A stretch of 64,000 bases of DNA from contig JAQGEQ010000071.1 in NCBI GenBank assembly GCA_034620365.1, forward strand, positions 2,666,001-2,730,000. The letters run 5' to 3'. Below are positions 20,901-35,900 of the stretch, piece by piece (the stretch's first letter is position 1; each line of letters starts with the position of its first letter). Under the pieces are notes generated by a model. That model did not search any database. It saw only the letters and a program-made list of their open reading frames with translations, and was not told where the DNA came from. This DNA is from Pegea sp. RAD2-039 (Eukaryota > Chordata > Thaliacea > Salpida > Salpidae). Made by a program: the position numbers and the translations under genes.

Positions 20901-23900
20901 AGATTTTAAGTACCTTAAATCCTTTTGGACCTACGGCACCAACTGGACCCTGAAAATTTCAACAAAACTTTTTTTTAAATATAAATCTTCCCCACGAAAA
21001 AATTTAAACCTAACCCTTGGTCCCGTGGGTCCTTGTACTCCAATTCGTCCTTTCAGTCCTGCAGGACCTGGTAGTCCTGTTGGTCCCTATAAAAATAAAT
21101 AAAAATTTAGGTTTTGATGAGCAGTGATTTTGCTCGTTTCCAAACCTCATTGCCAGTAAGTCCAGTTGGTCCGTGGACACCTTTCATTCCTTCATCTCCT
21201 TTATTACCCTAAATTAACAACAAAAAATTTCATGAAACTTGAATATTATTTTTGGGAAATTTTATTTTTAATCACTTGTTTAAACTAGTTTAAAATTAAA
21301 TCAATTTTGCAAAGATCTTTCTTTTGTTTGAGTGATATATGATATATCTTTAGATTTTGAAACAGTTTTAAGATAAAATAACAATAAAAAGCATTTAGAT
21401 TTTGGAAAGATCAGAATAATGATTTATTAAAGTTAAAAAAGAATTCATTGTTCTTTATATTGAAACATGATGAAAGTTTCCTCTTTAACTTTATGATTAA
21501 TTAAAAATCTTTTGTTCAATTTCAATCATTTTTACAATCTATTGTTTTGAATATTTTTAGGTATGTTAAAATATTTAAGAAGTATTAATTTACAAGATAA
21601 TTTCATAATCCTTATTTTAGCATAAAATAGGTTTCTGGTTGACTATAAAACTACCAAAGATATGGCTAACAAACTTCAAGCTTAGAATTAAATCTGATAA
21701 AGTTCTATTTGTAATCAAAAGAAGAAATCAGAAAACCTTTACTCCAAAATTTCCAGCAAATCCTGTAAGACCCAACTCGCCCTTAGGACCCTAATAAAAA
21801 ACAAATTTATTAATCTAGATTACTAATAAATCAAGATTTGTTAAACCTGTTTCCCTTTTTCTCCTTTGTCGCCTGTTTCACCTCGTTCTCCGGGAACACC
21901 AGCAAGACCAGTAGGCCCCACCATTCCCTGTACACCTTTCTCACCAGTAGGACCCTTAACAAATAATTCTCATTACCTAAATATACAATATAAACAATTT
22001 GCATATTTTTAAAGGAAGTTAAATCTCTTTAAAACTAATAACATTTTATAAATAACTTACTCGTAGCCCTCGTGGCCCCATTGGTCCTTCTTGCCCGTTC
22101 TCACCTGCTAGTCCTGGTTTTCCTATCAAACCTGGGCTACCAGTAAGACCAACTTCGCCATTTTCGCCCTAAAGATTATCAAATTGAATAATCAGTAAAG
22201 TTTTGTCGATTATTTTCGGAATTAGCTGAATCAACCAATCAGCAAACATTTTAATTATTAACCTTCACTCCATTTTTACCCGGAACACCCTCCTGACCCA
22301 TAAGGCCTTCTTCACCCTAAAAATTTGATAAAAAGTTTTCATGTAAACTAATTTAATCTGTCAAATGATTTATTAAATTCATTCTTAATTTTTTGCTCCA
22401 TTAAACTCTCAAAAACCCACAAAAATATTATTTTTTTATAAAAGTTGTTTAATAACTTTGAATAATTAAAAGACTCTTTAAAAGGTTTAACATTTCTTAC
22501 TGGTTGACCTATTTCTCCCACGGAACCTTCAGCACCTTTGGATCCTGTCGGACCCTGAAATGAAAATATTTTGACCACTTAACAAGTCTCGATAATTACA
22601 CTTTCAAAAAATTTTAACGCAAAATCTATTCTAAATTCTTTATAATGTGTGAAGTTGTCTATGAGGTAAGTAGATGAAAAACAATTTTTTTTAAATTACG
22701 GGTGGTCCAAGTAGGCCATCTATTCCAGTTAATCCATTGCTTCCTTTAACTCCCTGAAAAGCAAATGATTAATTATCTTTAAATTTAATTAAGAAAGAAT
22801 AATTCAATTAATTGTAATATTATTATTTTTGCAATTAGAAACATCAAAGTGAATATCAGACGAAACCTTGTAACCCTGTGGTCCTGGGGGGCCAGCTTGT
22901 CCCTTTTCTCCGACGTGGCCCTGCAAATATTTATATTTTCTCGTAAAAATGTATAAGATGAAATTTGAAGTTGGAAAATAGGATTTAATGAGGTTTGATC
23001 ATGAAAATAAAAAAGTTTAAACAGTGAGCTTCTTATCACACTAATGATAATTATTCGCGTCGTTCATCTTTAAGTAAAATTAAATAATTTAATCAAACCT
23101 GAAAACCTCTGGCACCCGGATTTCCAACTGGACCTATTATTCCTGTGTGTCCCTAAAACAGGAATTTTAAATTCACTCATATATTTACAATAATATAACT
23201 TAAGAAGCCTTTACCTCCTTTCCTCGATCTCCAAAAACTCCTCTCTCTCCTCTAGGACCTCTTGTTCCCTGTATATACACAAGATATATAAAGATTTTAT
23301 TTATGTTTTGTGGTCAATAAAAATTAATGTTATCATTGTCAAATTATTTTCAAAAATGTTCAAGCACTGAATAAAAATCGAAAAATAAACATTTCAACTT
23401 TTGTTATTATTTTCTGATTTAGATGAAATCAACTTTTAAATTTCTTCACTTGTTAGATTTAAATGATTTAGAAAAATACATAGAAAGTTATTTTTTAACC
23501 AAACAGAATTTATTGCTATAAATTAAGCGTCGATTTTTCACTTTATTATTAAGTTTGTATTCATAATCTATGTACTTTATAACTTTTCATTATCAAAGCT
23601 GCAATCACGAATATAAAGTCTATTGTTAATGTATAAAAATCAAATATTTAAAATACTGACATTAAAGCCCTAAATATTTATAAAGCATCTTACATAAGAA
23701 CCTTAAATAAGATATTAAAAGCCTATTGGATTGACAAAATATAAAGCTCATTAAATGAAAATATAAAGCTAAGTACAAAGTTATCTTTATTCACGAAAAG
23801 ATTAGAAGATAAATCTACAAATCAAACTTTTTGGCATAATCAGACATGTAATGAACTTGGAAAAAAGACAAGAACTACTCACATAATCCCCTTTAAATCC

Positions 23901-26900
23901 TGTTGCTCCTTTACCTCCCTTTTCTCCTTCAATTCCCTGAATACAAGAATTAAAGTTATAAGACGATTGAAATTTTATATAAACTTTTAATTTACCTTAA
24001 GACCTTTGATACCCAGCTTGCCTTGTTCTCCACTTTTTCCTTTGCCACCCTGAAAGATTGTTTAAACTTTTAATAGGTCTTCAACTGAGAGATATTACAT
24101 TTTATTAAGCTAAAAATAAAGATAAGAAGGTAACGCTCAGCTAACAAGCTTCAAAATAATGTCTGTAAATCAGCAGTCATAAGGAACAATTTAGTTTAAA
24201 TTTTATTGAAAGAACTTAGCTATCTCATAATGTTAGATTCATCGATACATTCAGAATACTCAATAGAAAGTAGATAGATGAAAAAAGTAGATATTTACAG
24301 TATATCCCTTCCTCCCGATTTGTCCTTTTAAACCAATTTCTCCGAGCGACCCCTTTAATAATGTGATTTTAAATCTATTGCTTAAGTATTGTGGCGATGA
24401 GTTTAAGCAAAATATTTGAGAGGGAAATTTGACAAATGGCTAATTAGTACTCAACTGGTTCACCCCTATCGCCTCGAATTCCTTTTAAACCTTTGGTTCC
24501 TCGTATCCCAACAGAACCAGTATAACCTACACTTCCATTAAAACCTTGTTTTCCTCTGAAACCCTGAAAATCAAGAAAGATGTTTAAGATTACCTATCCA
24601 AACGTTCTGAGTCACCTTTTCGCCTTTAAAACCTTTGTAACCTCGACTTCCGATGTTACCAGGTTTCCCCTATATAACAAAATAGTTAATAATAACTAGC
24701 TCTAGATGAATCGTTTGCCGAGAGAAGAAATCTTGTGTATCGCGATTTTAATTCGTTTATTTTAAGTTCTAAAGATCTTATGATTACTGATAAAAATTAA
24801 AAAAGAATGAAATTGAATCACTTTTGTGAACACACAAAACTTACTTGTCGCCCTTGGTACCCTTGTTGGCCAACATCCCCACGTAGACCTTTGGTGCCCT
24901 AAAATCATTTTTTGATTAATGATAAAAACTTTTTAGTTTGTTAAAGCTAACCACAAAAGCTGAAACCCAAAAAACTTGCATTAATTGAAAAAAAACTCTT
25001 AAAATTGCTATTTTTTTTGAGGAGCAAATTAAAAGATCAAACAAAGACTTATTTAATTTAGTTTTTGGAAACACTTTCATCTTTTATTAATTCATCTCTT
25101 TTATATTATGATTTTATTCTTGTATCTCTTTTAGTTATAAGATTTCAATAGTTTTGCTGGTGACTTTTTTGCAATTTTATTTAGATTTATAAAACATGTT
25201 TGTTTGTCTTGCATTTCATCGGGTCAATTTAAGTTCAATGAGGAACAGTATACGATAATTAGATACTACCCGTTATTCACTTATTATCTGTTACTACTTT
25301 ATGATTAAATCTTTATAGAAGTTTTTCTTTATTTGACAAGTAAATTTTTAAATTAAATTAAATAAACTTCCATTCAACTTTCCTTCAGTAAATCATGAAA
25401 TTGAAATTTTTATATCCTATTAAGCGCATCATTTATTTTCCAAAGATCGAACCGCAAATTAAATTTTTTAATTTCAAACTGTGTACCTCGGATCCTTTTT
25501 TCCCTTTCTCTCCTATCTTGCCACTATCTCCTTTATCACCTTTGAAACCGTCATCTCCAGTAATTCCTTCAACTCCATATTGACCAACTGGCCCAGCTAA
25601 TCCAACTCTACCAGTTAAACCAGGAAGTCCGACCCGACCTTTGTTCCCCTGAAAATTAATGTAGCAAATTCTGACTAATCATTCAAGACAAATTTTTTGA
25701 ATAAATAATAAAAAATCACAAAATAAAGACGATATGTCAAAAGACACTTGAATTTACCTTAGCACCCTTTTCACCGGATTTTCCCTTAGGTCCATTAGAT
25801 CCTTTGGGACCCTGAAATTATTTACAACAATAAGTCAACAACTAAAGAATCATAATAAACTCACAATCTGTCCCTTTGGTCCGATAAAACCTTCTGGGCC
25901 TTGTAACCCCACACTTCCCTAAGATTAAAAAGACGTTCAAGAGTTGCTGGACGCTGAAATCAGTTGTTTTGAAACTAACTTTATAACCGTCGAGACCTTC
26001 GTTTCCTTGAGTTCCCTTTATTCCTTTCTTTCCCTACAGAAATGTAGTTTTTAAAGTTGACAACTTTACAGCCAATTACTTTTATGGTTAATCAAATACC
26101 TTTAAACCTTGTAAACCTTTTTTCCCCTTTAATCCAATTATTCCAGATTCTCCGTACAAACCAAACAAACCCATTTCACCTTCAATACCCTATCATAGAA
26201 TAAGAAGCCATATTTGAAATTTATGAATTGTGAAAATCTCAAACTGACCTGTCTTCCTTGCTTACCCTGCGGACCATAAGGCCCGATCACGCCAGGCCGG
26301 CCCTAAGAATTATATTAAATATGAATTATAACTAGAAATTTTCATTATAACAAAAATGACTCACAATATTTCCTTTTATTCCTTTCAAGCCAGGTGGCCC
26401 AGCCATTCCTTTGGGGCCCTATACAAAAATCAACCATAAGCCTTTCAAAAAAAATGAAAAAATTTAAACTTACTGGTTGACCAGGAATACCAACTTCTCC
26501 TGTCCTACCCGGGTAGCCTGCTCGTCCCTATCACAATATTTTTTATCAAATAGTTAAAAAGAAGTGAGATGGAAGTTTCCAACTGACCTTTTCTCCTTTT
26601 TTCCCCGTCAATCCTCGTCGTCCACTCTTCCCAGAGTCTCCCTAAAAACTTTGTTTTTAAAATATCTCGTATCAAGAAGTTTCAATCTTTAGAAGATACA
26701 GTTTCTACTTGAAAGCAAATACAAGACTTAAATTGTGTATAGATGTTATGCAAATAAGATCAACGAGAAAGATGAAACGCCTGAGTGATTTTTTTGTTAG
26801 TAGAATAGCGTAAAGCTGCTAAAGATGTAGAATTTGATAATTGATGTGCAAAGTAGAAATTCTTTGCGGACAATTTATTGTGAATTGAATTATGAGCTTT

Positions 26901-29900
26901 AAACAAAATAAAAATAAAATTTAAAATAACAATTTGTTATTTTTTGCATACCTCAGGACCAATCGCCCCAACGACCCCTTTCAAGCCAACGTAACCTTTA
27001 GGTCCCTGAAATTCATCATTTAGAAATTTCAATTTCGATTAGAAATATTTATTTACTGGTTTTCCGACGAGTCCTTCCCATCCTCTATCCCCTTCATCTC
27101 CCTGAAAAAGATTTTTAAAATCGAGATTTTCTTAAACTAAAACAAATCTTACTTGAGGACCCTGGTCACCTTTCTTGCCTCGATCACCAAGACCTCCTTG
27201 AAGACCCTACATAAAATATCAATCAGCAAATGCAAGATTTTGTGATAACTTCTTTTGAAACCTGCTCCCCACATTTTCCTTTGAGTCCTGTAAATCCCTG
27301 ATCACCCTTCAAAGTTTCAAGATCAGATTTTTGAAGATTCATTTTAATCATGTACTAAGAGAACTTACTTTTGGACCAGTACTGCCCTTTATGCCTTGGA
27401 CGCCTTTATCTCCTTTATTACCCTAAAAAAGATTAATTAAGAAAGAACTTGATGATGTTGAACACATGCCTTATACGCAGGGAGTCCCTTTGGTCCTTGT
27501 ACGCCGTAATGACCTTGATTTCCCTGTTGATGAAATCAATCGGTTAGTATTTGACGAGTTTAAGATCAAGCAGTGATTTTGTGAAGGATTCAACAAGCTC
27601 ATGCACTAATGATTGAAATTAAACTAAAAATAAAAAAACTAACACAAAAATTGAAAATTGATTTTCCAAGAAAACTTAATTGAAGTAAAATTGATATTTG
27701 AAATCAATTATCAACTTAAATTTGATGCAGTGTAAATGATCTATGGTGAAAACTGATATTATTGACAAATATATAAAAAAAACTGAAGTAAAAGAGATTT
27801 GAGTCTTAAGACATGATAAAATGACGAATGAAGAAAAGTCGAACCTACTCACTGGCTGTCCCCGATTTCCAGTCATGCCGACTTCTCCTTTTTCCCCAAC
27901 TGCTCCCTGAGTCATGATAAATTTGAAACTTTTGCAGACAACAAACTTCTCAATAAAGAAACTTGCGAGAAGTGGAGGTAGAAAGATGTAAATGATACAA
28001 GATGTATGAACAGTTTATTATCATATTACATTTTACGTTTACTTACCCGTCGGCCCTTTCTTCCTTTGTGCCCTCGATTCCCAGCTGGACCTTCCAATCC
28101 CTAAAATGAGATCAAATTTATGATGAAATTGTTTTGTTGTATCTATGAAGCTTTTTAAAGTAATAAAACTGTTTGAAAATATAAATTAGCGAAAAAGAAA
28201 TTATGAAACACAAATTTTATATCAAGTAGTTTGAAGTTTCATCAATTAATATTTTACAAATGAATGTTTAACTTGTTTAAAACTCTAAACTTGAAATCAA
28301 AAATTTAAACTTAATTGTCAAATTTTATTCAAGTTAATTTTATTGTAATTACCCTTTAATACCTTAAATCAAATAAGAGACGAAAGATTACTTTTTCAAA
28401 TTCATTTAACTGCTATAAAGTTTTGTGGAACACATTTAAAAAAAAAACTTAAAGTCATATCCAAACCAAAACTTTGTTTGAAAACGTTAACTTCAGTTTA
28501 ACTAAGTTTGTATTGAATGTTTTTTGACTTTGAATAAATAGAAATTGATTGAATGAATTAATATGATGTGTGAAGGACCTTGTATCAGGAGTTTGAGTGA
28601 TTTAAACTTACTTGTACTTCGCTACACACAAAAAGGGACTTACACTGATGATAGTGGGTAAGATCTTCAGGAAACATATTTAGCAAATTATTAAAAAGTT
28701 AAAACTCAAAGTTTAATTTAAATTGACTTTTCACTGGAATTTGTAATCACATGTCGTTTAATAAAAATCTAGATAAATTCAAAAGTTCAAAAAGCTAATT
28801 ATTTAAGAGATATTTTCATAGACTCAAAATAAGTAACATTTATCGATCTACAAGTTGACTACACTTGTTGAGTTACATAAGGACTTTTGTAAGGTATTAA
28901 GATCGTAAAAACATTTTTTAAATTTATTAAGTTCACAGAAATCAAACCTGTTTTCCTCGACTTCCAATTTCACCAACCCAACCAGTCCGACCAATTTCTC
29001 CCTGCAAGTAAAGATTTAAATACCGAACATTTCTGATAAAAAGAATAAACCAACTAGCATCAATGAAAGGCAACAATTTGGTCGGATTAATTTTAATTCT
29101 TTTTTTTTGTTAATATACTTTTTGCTAGCAAACCTTGTATTTAGCCAAAAAGTTAACTTAATTATAGAAATTTTTTTATGCAGTTTGTTAACAGTTTAAT
29201 ACTTTAAATAACTAAAATAACTATTAATCGAAACACTTCTTGCAAATAGTGTACTTAGATTAGAGAAATTTATACAGATGTAACTGAAGCGTAATTTTTA
29301 ACTGTTTAATGTAATGTTGTAACACACTAGTATAATTGACTAGTATTTACGAGACACAAACTTTTCTAACTTAAGTCACCTTATCACCTTTAGGTCCGCA
29401 AAGACCCAAACGTCCTCTCCAACCCTTTAAAATAAATTAAAATTAAAATGTAAGAAATTTACTTCATACTTGGAACTAAAAAATTGGTAATTTTCCAAAC
29501 AGTTAACCTACCCTAATTATGTATCCGGTCCTTCCTCTGGCACCAGTCGGACCAGGTGGACCCTGAAAGATTACATCATCTTTGTTTCACATAACAACAA
29601 TTAAATTATTGCTTCTTACTTGATGACCGAAAATTCCCTTTTCTCCTTTTATACCAGGTTCTCCCTTTGTGTAAAGAAATTATTATTGCCAAAACCACAT
29701 TTTTTTAGATTACTAATCCCAATACGTATAAAAGATAAAACTTAGATAGGGGTAAACTTAAATTAATCATCAGCAAATATTTTGTAATCAAGGTAGTCTT
29801 ATACTTACAACAATACAAATGTCAACATTATATGATTGAACCGAGACTTGATTGCAAAATATTTATACTCAGTTAAGTTATCCTTGAAATCTATTGAATA

Positions 29901-32900
29901 TTACTTGCTAACTCTGCAAACTGATTGCAGAACATTTGCAAAATCACTTCTTACTACATCATGCAAGCTTTTATATTGAGCCGAAATATTAGAAATATTT
30001 TGAAATGAAAAGGAGAATCGAACTTGAAAATTAGAAATCGTTCGCCGAGTTTTAACTTGCAAGCAGAATTATGAACATTTTTCAGACTAGGTTTTGAGTT
30101 CTTAATAATCACTTTAACAGTTTTACTGAAATAAAATACTTTTGAAATTTGTGCAGTATTCGATTTTTTTAAGCAAACTTGAATTTGAAAAGGATTTCTG
30201 TTATTATTAACAAAGGTGTTGGATTATCTTGTCATTCGGATAACCACCCAGAAGAACAATTTATCTTTTCAGTAACAACTAGTTTAATATTAGCTTCTTA
30301 TTTATTTTCTAAACTTCCTTTTTTTGAAAATGTTTTTAATCAGCGATCAGCTGCTGGAAGGTTAATAATAATTCATAATTTGAAAGTTTTTAAAAATAAG
30401 GAAAAAAGTATATAAGTTCAGATTTATGAAACATTTTATTGGAAAATATCTTTTAAAACTTACTTTTTTTCCATTATCACCTGGCTCCCCATTTTCACCA
30501 GCTGTTCCTGGTGATCCCTAAAAATAAAACTTTTAATTAAATGCAATAATAAACAGAAATATTAACTTTTTAAACAAAGTTTTTTTTAATCATTTTCATA
30601 AAAAACAATCAAATCAGATTTCAATTATTTAGAGAAACAGTAAAAATGCTATTAAAGAATAATCTGTATAAAATCTTCAACGAATTCGAAAAGCTATATC
30701 AACATTTTTAATGATAATCTAACTTGCAATAGAAAAAAAATAACTTTTACAAGTAAATAGTATCATCTAAGGTATATGAATAAGATCCAGGAGCTACTGA
30801 ATACTTATTTATTGGTAAAACTTTAGTTTAATGAATTGCTTGATTGAAATATTTATTAAAGAGTGAATGTTAAAAAAACTTTACAAATCTACAGAAGATC
30901 GGAACATATTTGAAATACTAAAAAGCTGAACCAGAAAATGTTTACAGGCTACAACAGCTTAAATTTTAATTAATTCGAGAAGTTTTGTTGCAGGTAAATA
31001 TTCAATGAATCATTTAAAGCAAAATAATGCCAATAACTTATTTTAACAAATAGATATTTCTAAAGTTTCATCTATTTATTTGTACAGGTGAAAAAAGTTC
31101 AGAGCTAATTAGGATTAAATATATCAAGTATCATCTAAACCAGCAAAGAATGTCAAGCATCAATTGATTTTATGAAAATGTTGGGTCACCATGAAGGAAG
31201 TCTAATCCAACACGAAATAGCTGAACATCTTTCTACTGTTATTAAAACTTTTTTAAAATTGAAACTAGCATCCGAGTACCTCTGTTCTTTCAGTTGACTT
31301 ATTGCGTAAAGATTGTTCAAAATTATTGTAGTTCAAACAAAAGATCAACTTCTGGAAATATATTTTGATATTACGAGGTTTTGTCAAGTGTTTCAGGTAG
31401 TAGTGAAGTAGTCTCAGTCATTGTTTCTCGAAAATATGTCAGCTTTATTGGACCAAAAACCTCATTGGATATTTACCAAGCATCTTATTGAAGAGGCTAA
31501 GAAGTAAAGTAATCTTCCATGTGTAGAATGTTCATACTTTAATTGTAGTACAAATGTAGTTCATTTAAGATTCATGTCAAACAGTTGATGGATGTTATTT
31601 TTACGCTGCCTCTATCATGAAATGATGCGAGAAATATTTACAGGATGTAAATTACAACTTAATTTGCGCTTTTAAGTTTGATTTTGTTTTCAAATTACTC
31701 TGTGTGATATATGGTCTGTATAAGTGTGTCTTCTTTCTTTGTATATACGCTCAAAAGATTATTAAACCAATTTAAGAGAATTGTTTCATTAAATCTAACT
31801 ATCAAACGCTTTTAATAGAAAAAAATCGTTTAGAAATAAGTATATTGTAAAAAGCAATATAATATGTATACCAATATGGCTTATATAAGGAATAACTAAT
31901 GTTAAATTTTTTTATCAATTGGTTATCAATTGCTTTTAAATGCTTTTTTGAAGCTTGAAAAATTTTGTAAACTTTTAATATTGATACCTCTTTCGGAAGT
32001 TTTAAATCAATCATAAAAAATTAACGACATCATTTAAGAAAACACATTGGAAAGAAATATAAAGTTTGATGGATTAGTCATTACCTTATATTCTACACAT
32101 AAAGTAACTTCTAGATACTTAAAACGTATTTACTACGAATAAGTTTGATAGTTATTAAATGCTTTGACTTGATATGACAAATTATCCGATAAACTTAGAA
32201 AATTCCTCACCTAAAAGTAATTAGTTCATAAGGTGCTTTCTAGTTGCTTGTAAATAAAGTATTCAGAAATATAAGCTATTTCAAAGTTATCAACTTTTAG
32301 CTGCCAACTATCTATCCCCAAAATATGTGATAAGTTTTTATTCGGTACTTTAGTCTCTTATTTCGCTTTTAAATACCTGTCCACATTCCTTTCAAAACCA
32401 TCCAAACGAATATTCATAAAGAAGATTGATGTTGATCTGTTGCTGACAAATGATATTAACGCTTACTTGTGTCATGAAAATAATGCTACGAAACCACGTA
32501 AACAATTTCTACGAGCCCCAAATCCAGCTTATACTCCATACATAAACTGACTTTTATGATAACTGATCTTTTGATTAGGGCACGTAGGTAAGCAGAATTA
32601 AAAATATATTAACGATAAAGAAAAAGAAGAGAACCTCAACGCAGCGAATGAAGCCTTCAATATAAAGTAAAGTAGTTGACAATTTTATCCTTGAAAAATT
32701 ATAATTATGATAGATTTAGTTTGAAAACAAACTCAAATCTTTGGCAAATATCTATTTACATTGAAAACTCCTATAAAGTATGAATATAATGTAATACAAG
32801 TATTATACTTTTTATAAGTATATTTTGAAAGTTGTGGAAATTATTACAAGTGGCTTTTGATGACAAAATCAAACTTACAGACTTAATTATCTCATAAATA

Positions 32901-35900
32901 AAATATGAGCTATTAAGTCTATTTGCTTATAGAGTTAGTAAACATTGACTAATAACAATTGTTTATAAAACAAGTTATCTCCTGCTTATCAGAATTGATT
33001 TTATAAACATTCATACTTGTAAAGAATGATATCCGTATAAATCAACCAATCAAATTTGATATATGAAAAATGATTAATGCTAAAATAAGAAATAAACAAA
33101 CCGTTCTTCCTGGAAATCCAACTCTTCCGTTTTCGCCATCAGGACCCTATCGATTAAACTCTATTAAATCTTGTGACAAACATTTAAGCTTATTATAAAT
33201 AAATGAGTTGAAATGGACTAAGAAACAGTTATTAATTTGTCTTTAATAATACAATTTAAGCAATATTTTTATATTCAGTCATAAGCATAAGTCCAAGTAA
33301 AAAAAGTTTTAAAATATCTTACATTAGAAGTTCATTTTAAAAAAGTGATGAAAAATTGATAATTGGTCAATTTAAACGACGAATCTTGTCTTTACTTACT
33401 TGTTTCCCACGATATCCAGGCATGCCAGGTAAACCTTTATATCCACGTCTTCCCTGTACAATTTTAATCATAAATTTCTTCACGTTTTATTGACTGCTTA
33501 AAAATCACAAAAAGTTTGTTGACAAAACAGCTTTTACAGAAAGAATTTTTAAACTGTTTATTTGAAACTACAAATTGCTGTTTTTCAGTGATAAAATTGA
33601 TTATTTTATAATTGGAAAGAAACTTTATTTTAATCAGTATCACTTCGTGTGTAAAGAAAAACTTAGTTATTCCTTAAATTTAGCAGTGATTAGGCTCACA
33701 ATCAAACCGGGATATCCAAATTTTCCTTGTTTTCCTTGTAAACCCTGAACATTTTAATTACCACAAGGTTAGAAAATAGTACAATAAAATCAAAAAAACA
33801 ATTACTTCAAGCTAAATCCCTTAAGGTATAAAGATTTAAAATGATAAATTCTTTAACAAAAAATGCATAAAAAATACTAAAATAAAACGTTCTTAAGCTT
33901 AATATACTTTAGATAAAACAAATGACTTTTTAAAGCTTGAATATAGTCTTTAGATACGAAACAATTTTAGTATTTTAGTTTTACTGCAATCTCAGTTTGT
34001 AAAAAAACAAACAAGTTTTTAATCAGCTTCAAACTAAAACTAAAGTAGTTTTTCTGTTATATGATATAGTACTTTTCATCTAAATTTCACTTTAGTAGTA
34101 TATTAGCAAGTTTTCTTAGGTATGTGTTACTGGTTACCATATTTTGTTATTTTATTAACAGTTGTAATATTTTAAAGTTTTTAAACTATTATTAATTCGT
34201 TACTTTCTATTGTAATAAAACACAAGGTCAGAATGAATTAATCAAAATATATATAATAGTTACAATTACGCTTCAAAAAGTTTTAGAAATTAATCTACAT
34301 TTACAGTAATTTTGAGATATTTTCAAAATCTTACCGGAACTCCTGGATCTCCTGGGGAACCTCCTTTTCCTTCCGGCCCCATATTACCCTGAAATTTAAT
34401 AACAAAATACCTAGTTTCAAAACAGATGATTACATAACAAGTGGATGTTTGCAAGCTCTCTTTCCAACTATTTTGACTTAAATATAATTACATAAAACTA
34501 AATGAACTAAATAGCAAGTAGAATTTACAGTGAAAAAAGAGGCTTACCACAAAACCATATCTACCAATTACTCCTTTGAACCCTCGGGAACCCTAAAAAA
34601 TTAAATCTTTATCAGTTGAAGCTATTAAACGTCAAATTGTTAACTTTCAACAGATATTTCAACATTTATAACAGAGAAAGTTAGATCATAACTAGAAAAA
34701 TAATTTATTAGTTTAAATAAAAAACAATAAATCGACAATAAAAACGTTTATCAAGACTATTTGAACTATAAATCTAATAACTATGTACTGTAATTACACT
34801 TCTTGTTGAAAAAAATGTAATTCAAAAAGTACCCCGTACTTCAGTTAAAATGTAACAAATAATATTTCAAAGTATGTTGGTTTGAAAACTAACCTTTGAT
34901 TATTTTATGTAGCAGTTTTCAATTTAGAGTTATATATATATTTTTTATGGTTATTAATTTGAAGTCATTGATTAGAAACAAAAACATGTTTTACAAAGTT
35001 GATGTAGTAAATGTGAATTATTACAACTAAATGCTAAGCCAAATTACTATTTTAATTTCTTAGAAAATAATTGATTGCCTTTTTAACAGATTTGTTTATT
35101 CAAAGTAGTTAAAAAATATTTTCATTTAAAAGTTTGATTTATAGAGAATGTGTGTTAGTGGGAGGTGCTCTCTTCAGGCACCCTCCTTCGCATTTTTTGG
35201 AGTAAATAAATACTTTATAAGGATAAATCTTTTAAGCTTTGCACTAGATTAAAAAAGTAGCAAGGTTATTCAAACTTCAATCTCTATTTGATTTTGTCAA
35301 AATTGTTTATACTAACCAATAAAAGGATTTTTTTCTATTATCGCAAAATTATTTTATACCTTGCACAAAAAGTAAAAAAACTCAACTTACTGTCAAAAAT
35401 ATAATTAAAAAAAACTTGTTATAAGCGAGTATTATAAAAAGAGTTTTGTTCCTATATACACCTTTGTATGTTAAAATAACTTCTTTTGACAGCTAACTCT
35501 GTGAGTAAACCAATAAGATTTGAAAAGAACTAAGCTGTAGATGGAGTTGACACTTGTAGGAAAAAAAATGCTTTGATATTTGATTAACCGTTAAAATAAG
35601 CATTAGAGTAACAAAATTGTCATTTTTAATTGACATTTTATTTTGTTTGGTATGAATGACAAATAGTTATAAATGATTCGTTCGTCTTTAAGATACAAAA
35701 TACTGTAAAAGACTTTATTTAACTCATCTCGCGGCTACGTGGCTTTACTTTATAAAATCGTTTAGATTGCTACCAACATTAAATTGCACAAATAATTCTA
35801 AACCAAGTCGATAAACAAATAGTTTTTATATTTGAATAAATTACTTTAGAAGAAAACGTTTTGAGTATTCTGACACTTAAAAAATGTTATGATGAAAGGT

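Noticed and set aside
20818..21102. Proline-rich plus-strand ORF ([19 protein letters not shown]...)
   Set aside because: It is the antisense reading of collagen Gly-X-Y exons 20914-20949 and 21015-21086 on the minus strand. The same holds for plus-strand ORFs at 25395-25583 and 37528-37770.
30179..30415. Plus-strand ORF of 78 codons in a collagen intron
   Set aside because: There is no recognisable motif or splice context and its composition matches the A+T-rich background. Those at 38303-38497, 43682-43873, 52325-52552, 56098-56283, 57857-58078, 59225-59655 and 61707-61931 were rejected for the same reason.
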